DNA from: SKPT01 sp040905445
Lineage (GTDB): Bacteria > Planctomycetota > Phycisphaerae > Phycisphaerales > Phycisphaeraceae
Direction: 5' to 3'
DNA length: 64,000 nt
Assembly (NCBI GenBank): GCA_040905445.1
Contig: JBBDRN010000039.1
Coordinates: forward strand, 27,359 to 91,358
The number at the start of each line of letters is the position of its first letter. The stretch's first letter is position 1. The position numbers and the translations under genes were made by a program. The notes under the pieces were generated by a model. That model did not search any database. It saw only the letters and a program-made list of their open reading frames with translations, and had not been told where the DNA came from. This document shows positions 58,086-64,000 of the stretch, in pieces.

Positions 58086-58979
58086 TCACTCCACATTCTG
58101 GGCCTGCTCCTTGATCCGATCAATGGCGCTTTTCACTTCGACGATCGCGCGGGAAATCACCGCGTCGTTGCTCTTGGAGGCGATCGTGTTCGCCTCGCGA
58201 AGCAACTCCTGGGCCAGGAAGTCCAGCGTCCGCCCCACCGGCGCGTCCCGCCGGGCCTCCATCACCTGCTCGAACTGCTCGAGGTGCCCGCCCATGCGCA
58301 TCAGCTCCTCACAGATGTCGGCCCGGTCGGCGAAGATCGCCACCTCCCGGATCAGGTCTGGCTCCGCGACGGTCAGCTTCGCCTGCGCCATCAACTCGTC
58401 GATCCGCCCGCGCAGCCGCTGGTGATACTCGTGGATCACCTGCGGCGCCCGCTCGCGGATGATCTTCAGCCGATCCTCGATCACCCCGCAATGCGACAGC
58501 AGCTCCTCCGCCAGGGCCGCCCCCTCCTGGCAGCGCATCTCGTCCAGCCGCCCGCACGCCTCGTCCAGCAGCTTGAAGATCGCCGGCCGCGTCCGCGCCG
58601 TCAGCGACTGCTCGTCCTCGCTCGGCTGCAGCACGCCCGGCAGCGCGAGAAGCTGCGTCAGGTCGATGTGCACCGCCTGGTCGTGGATCTTCCCGCGCAG
58701 CGATTCGAGGTGGTCGAGGTAGGCGAGCACGGCCGCGTCGTTGATGCGCGACGCGGCGTGGGCGTCGCTGATGCGCAGCTTCACCGTCACCGTCAGCGAC
58801 CCCCGCGTCACACGATGGCGCAAGCGGGCTTCAAGCTCCGCCTCGAGGCCTTGGATCACCTCGGGCAGGCGCATCGCCGCCTTGAAGTACTTGTTGTTCA
58901 GACTGCGCAGCTCGACCTGCAGATGCACCCCATCCACCTGGGTCGACGCCTCGCCAAAGCCGGTCATGGATCGGATCAT
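58086..58979 (-). CDS. YicC-family endoribonuclease
   Basis: 297 residues. MIRSMTGFGEA at the start and AIVEVKSAIDRIKEQAQNVE at the end are diagnostic; RADICEELMRMGGHLEQFEQ holds the conserved charged core. YicC proteins cut small RNAs in E. coli. The frame is open far upstream but the start is set by the conserved N-terminus. Part of hemC-tpiA-secG-yicC. Confidence 0.95.
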   Translation of the reverse strand: MIRSMTGFGEASTQVDGVHLQVELRSLNNKYFKAAMRLPEVIQGLEAELEARLRHRVTRGSLTVTVKLRISDAHAASRINDAAVLAYLDHLESLRGKIHDQAVHIDLTQLLALPGVLQPSEDEQSLTARTRPAIFKLLDEACGRLDEMRCQEGAALAEELLSHCGVIEDRLKIIRERAPQVIHEYHQRLRGRIDELMAQAKLTVAEPDLIREVAIFADRADICEELMRMGGHLEQFEQVMEARRDAPVGRTLDFLAQELLREANTIASKSNDAVISRAIVEVKSAIDRIKEQAQNVE

Positions 58980-59032
58980 GCAGCGTGTTCGACAACGGCC
59001 GGGCGGTGCGGTCACCGGCCCTGGGCTTCGGG

Positions 59033-59503
59033 TTAAGGGGTCTGCTGGGGCGCCGGCCCGTTCGCGGGCTCGTCGGCAGGCGACGGGTCGCCCGCCGGCT
59101 CCGGCACGTCGGTGTCCGTCTCGACCCCCTCGTCCTCGCGGCCGCCGAGCATCTCGCGCACGGCCTCCGGATCCACCTCCGGGGCCGGGGACGCGCCCGC
59201 CGGCTGCTGCGCCGGGGTCGGCGAGTCGGCGACGTCGGCGCGGATGGTCCAGGTCAGACCCATCGCCAGCAGCAGGAAGCAGACGAAGAGGATGACGGTG
59301 AACCAGGTCAGCACGTCGCCGGTCTTGGCACCGAAGGCGGCCATTTCCGATCCGCCACCGCCGGCCCCGCCGAACGCGCCGCTCAGGCCCCCGCCCTTGG
59401 GCTTCTGGATCAGGATCACCAGCATCATCACGATGCAGACGGTGACAAAAGCGGTGATCAGCGCCGGCACGAGCCAGCCTGGGGTGTTGCTCAACGTCAA
59501 CAT
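59033..59503 (-). CDS. secG: SecG with long acidic tail
   Basis: 156 residues. Two membrane helices (VPALITAFVTVCIVMMLVIL and FTVILFVCFLLLAMGLTW) flank IQKPKGGGLSGAFGG, the standard SecG loop; it is a subunit of the SecYEG translocon. SecG is normally about 75-110 residues; the extra 60 residues are Pro/Glu/Asp-rich and would lie outside the membrane on the periplasmic or cytoplasmic side. Gap to tpiA is 110 bp. Confidence 0.93.
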   Translation of the reverse strand: MLTLSNTPGWLVPALITAFVTVCIVMMLVILIQKPKGGGLSGAFGGAGGGGSEMAAFGAKTGDVLTWFTVILFVCFLLLAMGLTWTIRADVADSPTPAQQPAGASPAPEVDPEAVREMLGGREDEGVETDTDVPEPAGDPSPADEPANGPAPQQTP

Positions 59504-59613
59504 GAGTCGGTCTTCCTTGGTTGGTCGCCAGGGCGGCGGGCGCGGTGGGCGCGGCGGGGCGAATCGTCGGCCACATCGGCCGGGGGCCCGCCCGCTCCCG
59601 CGAATCGGTCATT

Positions 59614-60384
59614 CTACTTCGCCGCGTCGATGATCGCCAGAAAGTCGTCCACCTTGAGCGAGGCCCCCCCGATCAGCCCGCCGTCGATGTCCGCCTGGCC
59701 AAACAGCACGGCCGCGTTGTCCGGCTTGACCGACCCCCCGTACTGGATGCGCACCTGCCCGGCGACCTGGTCGCCGAAGAGGTGCGCGAGTTGCCGGCGG
59801 ATCGCCGCGTGGGCGGACTGGGCGTCCTCGGGCGTCGCCGTCTTGCCCGTTCCGATCGCCCAGACCGGCTCGTAGGCGATCACGACGTCCGCCATCTGCT
59901 CCGCCGCCACGCCCGCCAGCCCGTAGGCAAGCTGCCCGGCGTTGATCGCATCGGTCTGACGCGCCTCGCGCTGCTCGAGCGTCTCGCCGACGCACAGCAC
60001 CACCTGCAGCCCCGCCTCCAGCCCCGCGCGCAGCTTGCGGTTGATCAGCAGGTCGTTCTCGCCGATCACGTGCCGGCGCTCCGAGTGGCCCACGAGCAGA
60101 ACAGTGGCGCCGACATCCTTGAGCATCGCCAGGCTCACCTCGCCGGTGTACGCGCCCTCCGGCTGGTCGTAGGCGTCCTGCGCGCCGACCTGTACGTGGA
60201 CGTTCTTCCTTCGCTCGACCGCCTCGACGACGTGGGCGAGGTACGGAAACGCCGGGCAGATGAACAGGTCCACCTGCTCACCGGCGGCGAAGCGTTCGGC
60301 AACGGCGTCGGCGAGGGCGACGGCGTCCTGGCGGTGCAGGTTCATCTTCCAGTTGCCGCCGACGATGGGCTTGCGCTGTGCCAA
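59614..60384 (-). CDS. tpiA: triosephosphate isomerase
   Basis: 256 residues starting at TTG (60384) with AAGGGAG seven bases upstream; the frame has no nearer ATG before GGNWKMN. Catalytic Lys in GGNWKMNL, His in VGHSERR and Glu in AYEPVWAIGTG are present, and the phosphate loop VQYGGSVKPDN-like sequence (IQYGGSVKP) completes it. It links dihydroxyacetone phosphate and glyceraldehyde 3-phosphate. It is 23 bp after hemC. Confidence 0.96.
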   Translation of the reverse strand: MAQRKPIVGGNWKMNLHRQDAVALADAVAERFAAGEQVDLFICPAFPYLAHVVEAVERRKNVHVQVGAQDAYDQPEGAYTGEVSLAMLKDVGATVLLVGHSERRHVIGENDLLINRKLRAGLEAGLQVVLCVGETLEQREARQTDAINAGQLAYGLAGVAAEQMADVVIAYEPVWAIGTGKTATPEDAQSAHAAIRRQLAHLFGDQVAGQVRIQYGGSVKPDNAAVLFGQADIDGGLIGGASLKVDDFLAIIDAAK

Positions 60385-60407
60385 GATCGAACTCCCTTGA
60401 TGCGGCT

Positions 60408-61466
60408 TCACGCCGGCTGGACGGGCGGTCGCGTGGGTGTGCCCTGGGCCATGATCTGCCTCGCGCCGCGCTCGAGCAGCTCGGCGGCGCACCGCTTTAC
60501 GACGCGCCGCAGCTCCGACGGCGCCGCCGACTCCTCGAACTCGAGACAGTGCTGGCCGTCGCGCGACAGGGCGCGAGCCCGCAGCCGGTACCAGTGGCTG
60601 TCCGTCCGCCGCTTGCGCCGCGCCGACGGGGCGACCGCCTCGCACAGGACCGCCAGTGGCGCGTAGCAGTCGGCCTCGAGGGCCGCGACCACCTCGCGCT
60701 CGGCATGCACCAGCGTTGACGCCGTCGGGTCGTTCAGCGGCAGGGAGCGCGTCAGCGTCACGTGATCGTCCGCCCGGCACTGGATGCCCAGCGCCCCCTG
60801 GCACGCCGCCGGCAGCATCACCGACAGGTCCAGCACCTGCCCGGCATGCGCCGCCAGCCCCAGGCGCGTCAGCCCCGCGACGGCGAGAATCGTCGCCGAA
60901 AGCATCTCCGGCCCGGCATCCTCGGCGGCATCGACCAAGTCCGCGGGCGCGGCGGAAGTAGCGGGGGTAGGGACGGCGAGGCCGAGCTTGCGCAGGCGGG
61001 TGTCGACATTGCCGCGCAGGGGCGCGACTTCGACATCCGCCCGGGCGCGCAGGAGCTGCGCCGCCCGCCGGGGGCTCGACGTGCCGACCACGGCTCCACT
61101 GGGCAGGGCATCGATGCTGCCGTAGGCGTCGGCGGAGACGAGGCAGTCGCGGACGTCGGCCCGGGCGGGCACCGCCGCGATCTGCAGCCCCGGCGTCATG
61201 CGGGCGGGCAGGTCCTTGAGGCTGTGGACGGCCACGTCGGCCTCGCCGGCAAGCAGCGCCTGCTCCAACGCCCGCGTGAACAGACCCTTACCGCCCGCCT
61301 CCGCCAGCGAGCCGGCCCGCTGATCGCCCTCGGTGACGATCCAGTGGTACCGGACCTCGATCCGCGGGTGCAGCTTCGCCAGCGCCTGGCCAACCATTTC
61401 CGCCTGCACGCGCGCCAGGCGGCTGCGGCGGGATGCAATCACGATGGGTTTTCGACTGCGTCGCAA
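60408..61466 (-). CDS. hemC: porphobilinogen deaminase
   Basis: 352 residues, starting at TTG (61466) with GGGAG nine bases upstream. HSLKDLPA, GTSSPRRAAQL, RGNVDTRLRKL and the cofactor-binding Cys in EADCYAPLAV are the key elements. It polymerises four porphobilinogen into hydroxymethylbilane. After the RGNVDTRLRKL helix, about 28 extra residues (VPTPATSAAPADLVDAAED) replace the short loop of the E. coli enzyme. First gene of the hemC-tpiA-secG-yicC group. Confidence 0.95.
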   Translation of the reverse strand: MRRSRKPIVIASRRSRLARVQAEMVGQALAKLHPRIEVRYHWIVTEGDQRAGSLAEAGGKGLFTRALEQALLAGEADVAVHSLKDLPARMTPGLQIAAVPARADVRDCLVSADAYGSIDALPSGAVVGTSSPRRAAQLLRARADVEVAPLRGNVDTRLRKLGLAVPTPATSAAPADLVDAAEDAGPEMLSATILAVAGLTRLGLAAHAGQVLDLSVMLPAACQGALGIQCRADDHVTLTRSLPLNDPTASTLVHAEREVVAALEADCYAPLAVLCEAVAPSARRKRRTDSHWYRLRARALSRDGQHCLEFEESAAPSELRRVVKRCAAELLERGARQIMAQGTPTRPPVQPA

Positions 61467-61515
61467 CCGTCCAAGCTCCCGATCAGGTCGTGGGGCCCCC
61501 AGGCATCAGGCCGAT

Positions 61516-61550
61516 ACTATAACGCCACGGACGCTCGCGTGTAACACGCG
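61516..61550 (-). promoter_or_regulatory. candidate hemC promoter with operator palindrome
   Basis: TATAGT (61516-61521, minus strand) lies 49 bp before the start. At the -35 position sits CGCGTGTAACACGCG (61536-61550), a palindrome with perfect 7-bp arms that could be a regulator site. There is no good -35 hexamer, so activation by a factor is possible. Confidence 0.4.
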
Positions 61551-61733
61551 AATAAATCCCGGCTTACGCAGACCGCCGCCGAGGGACGACCCATGTGGCG
61601 GGGGAAGGGCGACGAGGCGCGGTGGCGGGGTGGCGGGGGCCCTTCGCGGAACAAGAGGCCCCTTGAGCATGTCGCGTGGGTGCAACGAAGCGGAACCCGC
61701 CACGAACACCCCGGTACGACGCTTTCGGACAGA

Positions 61734-62807
61734 CTAGCCCGGAAACGGGATCGTGTGCCCCAGCAACCGGTAGTACAGCGCCAGCACCCGCTCGAGCTGC
61801 CGCGACGCCAGACGGTTCGCCCGGATCCATCCCTGCGCCGACGCGCCAAGGGCGTGGCCCCGGTCCGGGTCCGCGATCATCTCCAGCAGCACCTGCGCCC
61901 ATCCCGACGGGTCCGGGTCATGCACGACCCGCGCCGTCTCCTCGTCGTGCAGGTAGTCCAGCCACGGATCGTCCTGCGCGACCACCGGCAGGGCGTGCGC
62001 CATCGCCTGGATCGTCAGCGTGCGCGACCGGCCCAGCGGCTGCGGGTGGATCAGCACGTCCGCGCGCACCAACAACTCGCGGTGCCCCAGCCGCCGCGGA
62101 ATCATCGACAGGTTGCTCAACAGCCCGAGTCGGCTGGCGGCCTGCCAGATCTCGTGCTGGTCCGAGCCCTGGCCATCAAAGAAAAACTGCGAGCCCGGCG
62201 AGCGCTGCGTAACCCGCCGCAAGCCTTCGAGCAGCGAGGCGTAGCGCGCGTCGAGGCGCCCGTTGCCCGAGACGATCACGCACAGCGGGTCGTCGGGCTT
62301 GCGCCGGCGCACGGGCTCGCCCGGGTGCGCCCCGGGCTGGATGGTCTCGAGCGTGTACTCGTCGCCGAGGCGCTCGCGCAGGGCGCGGGCGATGGGCTCG
62401 GTGGTCGCGGTGATCGCGGCGAGCTGCGGGCCGAGCCGACGCGTCACGGCCTCGACAAGGCGGATGTCCAGGTGGGAGTTGGCGTTGAAGACCGCCGGGC
62501 GCTCGAGGCGCCGCGCCAGCGTCGCCGCGCCCGGCCAGAGGCGGCCGTCAAGCACGTGGACCAGCTCGACCTGCAACTCGCGCAGCGGCCGGGCCAACTG
62601 CATCAGGCGCACGCGATTGATCGCCCCCCACCGCGACTCGTGCCAGTGGATGCGCTCGCCGAAGACGCTTGGCTCGTCAAGGGGCAGAAACTGCGGCACG
62701 ACCTGCGCCACGCGCACCTGCTCGCCCAGCAACCCCACCACGAGGTGCCGAAAGCTCGACAACTCCTCATCCAGCCAGGCGGTATTGGCCAACAACGCGA
62801 CGTGCAT
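61734..62807 (-). CDS. family-4 glycosyltransferase
   Basis: 357 residues, GT-B fold. The N-terminus MHVALLANTAWLDEE and the C-terminal donor site (VIVSGNGRLDARYASLLEGL, then LGHRELLVRADVLIHP and EAM-like AMAHALPVVAQDDP) match GT4 enzymes. The usual EX7E motif is weak, so the exact donor is unclear. It is upstream-independent of hemC; the 267-bp gap shows only GTGGCGGGG tandems (61620-61642) and the hemC promoter. Confidence 0.82.
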   Translation of the reverse strand: MHVALLANTAWLDEELSSFRHLVVGLLGEQVRVAQVVPQFLPLDEPSVFGERIHWHESRWGAINRVRLMQLARPLRELQVELVHVLDGRLWPGAATLARRLERPAVFNANSHLDIRLVEAVTRRLGPQLAAITATTEPIARALRERLGDEYTLETIQPGAHPGEPVRRRKPDDPLCVIVSGNGRLDARYASLLEGLRRVTQRSPGSQFFFDGQGSDQHEIWQAASRLGLLSNLSMIPRRLGHRELLVRADVLIHPQPLGRSRTLTIQAMAHALPVVAQDDPWLDYLHDEETARVVHDPDPSGWAQVLLEMIADPDRGHALGASAQGWIRANRLASRQLERVLALYYRLLGHTIPFPG

Positions 62808-62863
62808 GCTCGAATGCTATCGGCGCACCCCTCCCGCTGCCCACCGCGCGCCCGCGGCCCCCC

Positions 62864-63208
62864 CTACCGCCGCATCAACATCGCCGCCAGCCCCGCGACG
62901 ATCAACCCGACCGCCACGGCGGCGATGGCACTCACCAGCGGGTGTTCGCGGGCGGTGTTCATGGCCCGATCACCGGTATCGCGCGCCGACTGGTAGCCGG
63001 CCCCGATCCGATCCAGCCGCTCGTGGACCTGCTGCCGCACCCGCTGCGTCGTCTGGTCCGACGTCTGGCGTCCAGCCTGGACGAGGGCGCCGACCAGCTC
63101 GCCGACGTCGTCGCGGACGCGGGTCAGGTCGCGCCGCAACTGGTCGACGTCGGATCGCACGTCTCGCCGGTGTCCACGTCGCAGCCGCCAGATGTTTCGC
63201 CCAACCAT
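62864..63208 (-). CDS. DUF883/YqjD-like membrane-tethered protein
   Basis: 114 residues. A long amphipathic helix (DVDQLRRDLTRVRDDVGELV and onward) ends in one membrane helix (PLVSAIAAVAVGLIVAGLAAML). ElaB/YqjD relatives in E. coli bind ribosomes at the membrane in stationary phase. AAGGAAGG lies upstream of the ATG at about 8 bases. Confidence 0.75.
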   Translation of the reverse strand: MVGRNIWRLRRGHRRDVRSDVDQLRRDLTRVRDDVGELVGALVQAGRQTSDQTTQRVRQQVHERLDRIGAGYQSARDTGDRAMNTAREHPLVSAIAAVAVGLIVAGLAAMLMRR

Positions 63209-63421
63209 CTTTCACCTTCCTTTCGTGGTGGCGAGCGGGTGTCCACCCGCCACGCAAGTCTAGCGCCGGGCGGGTGCTGACTCCACCGCGTGGCCTCGCT
63301 CGCCCGTATCATGTCGCCCGATGCAGCCCTCGCCGCCGGACCAACCCCGCGCGCCCGCCGGGGGCGGGCGCGCCGCCCGCTCCACGCCCGGCCACCCTCC
63401 TTCCCCCCGCGGCGCGGCCCG

Positions 63422-64000
63422 TTACGCCCACGACCCGGCCCAGCCGCCCACCGCCGTCACGCAACACGCCCCCGCCGCGACGCCCAGCTTCGCCGCGTCC
63501 TCAATACTCAGCCCCTTGATCAACCCCGTGAGCAGGCCCGCGTAAAAACTGTCGCCCGCGCCGGTGGTGTCGATCACCTCGCCGGGCGGCGGGACGATGG
63601 GCGTCTGCACATACTCACCCGCCTTCGGGCTGAGCATCACGCCGCGCGAGCCGAGCTTCACCCCCAGCAACCCCGGCGCGCCGCAGTTGCGGTACACGTC
63701 GATGATCTGGCAGGGATCGTCCAGCCCGGTCTGATGCTTCGCCTCGGCCAGCGAGGGCACGTAAACGTCCAGGTGCGGCAGGATGCGGTCCAACGGCTGC
63801 ATCGCCCCGCCGCTGCCCGCGGCATCGAGCGCCGTCTTGCACCCGGTCTCGCGAATGCGCGCAAACACCTCCGGCAGGCTCGGCTCCAGTGCCGGCATCA
63901 GACTGTAATACCCCAGCAGGAACATCCGCGACCGCGCCAGCGTATCGAGCTCATCGAGGATGGCCTTGGCGTTCAGTAGCTTGGGCGCGCCGACGCAGTG
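63422..64000 (-). CDS. PfkB-family sugar kinase, 5' truncated
   Basis: 192 visible residues; the frame is open to the window edge, so the N-terminal half lies outside. The C-terminal PfkB signature VIDTTGAGDSFYAGLLTGL, with catalytic Asp in TGAGD, is intact, and LLGVKLGSRGVML precedes it. Ribokinase-like family; the sugar cannot be told. The visible text around PSLAEAKHQTGLDD has the usual NxxE-like position as SLAEA. Confidence 0.93.
   Translation of the reverse strand, partial: HCVGAPKLLNAKAILDELDTLARSRMFLLGYYSLMPALEPSLPEVFARIRETGCKTALDAAGSGGAMQPLDRILPHLDVYVPSLAEAKHQTGLDDPCQIIDVYRNCGAPGLLGVKLGSRGVMLSPKAGEYVQTPIVPPPGEVIDTTGAGDSFYAGLLTGLIKGLSIEDAAKLGVAAGACCVTAVGGWAGSWA

Overview
The window is GC-rich (by eye about 70%), gene-dense bacterial chromosome. 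Gene content points to a planctomycete of the Phycisphaerae type (inference, no marker phylogeny possible here): three secreted proteins with C-terminal exosortase sorting signals (two PEP-CTERM, one VPLPA-like), a pyrophosphate-type phosphofructokinase plus pyruvate phosphate dikinase, a Hanks-type protein kinase, a sulfatase and large glycosidase pair, a MoxR/DUF58/BatA/DUF4175-type cluster, and a classical autotransporter ending in Phe, which implies a Gram-negative outer membrane. No rRNA, tRNA, CRISPR array, prophage or transposase was seen.

Layout. 1-5.6 kb: end of an SNF2 helicase, a DUF2617-like protein, a Zn-ribbon protein, a CbiX-like chelatase, PPi-dependent phosphofructokinase. 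5.7-11.6 kb: DNA polymerase X, a TIM-barrel sugar isomerase-like protein, a small membrane protein, a sigma-54 response regulator, HisA. 11.7-17.3 kb: a GH106-like glycosidase, a sulfatase and a phytanoyl-CoA-dioxygenase-like enzyme, probably for degrading sulfated polysaccharide. 17.3-23 kb: two sorting-signal proteins and the autotransporter with a strong terminator. 23-23.8 kb: a gene-free block packed with inverted-repeat elements. 23.8-33.2 kb: thioredoxin-like protein, protein kinase, polyprenyl diphosphate synthase, a PAS-GAF-receiver protein with a degenerate histidine-kinase core, xylose isomerase, pyruvate phosphate dikinase.

33.2-48.1 kb is one minus-strand cluster of nine genes: moxR, DUF58, an NPCBM-like secreted protein, BatA-like, a von Willebrand/glutamine-amidotransferase-like membrane protein, DUF4175-like, a giant coiled-coil protein, a squalene-cyclase-fold secreted protein and a HEAT-repeat secreted protein. 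Most neighbours overlap by 1-20 bp; the three real gaps hold inverted repeats or repeat debris. It looks like an AAA+ chaperone driving assembly or quality control of a membrane/periplasmic complex, function unproven.

48.4-64 kb: a stand-alone CBM48-like protein, an MFS-like transporter, RibF, NrnA, a CHRD/PEP-CTERM protein, cytidylate-kinase-like and PHP proteins, an aminoglycoside-phosphotransferase-fold kinase, then a housekeeping run hemC-tpiA-secG-yicC, a glycosyltransferase, a DUF883-like protein and a truncated PfkB sugar kinase.

The most unusual feature is the intergenic DNA. It contains at least eight families of short inverted-repeat or word-repeat elements, several with two or more copies in the window, some nested in each other and some read through as protein (C-terminus of the glycosidase, a loop of the transporter, an in-frame palindrome in the sulfatase, probably the start of the HEAT protein).
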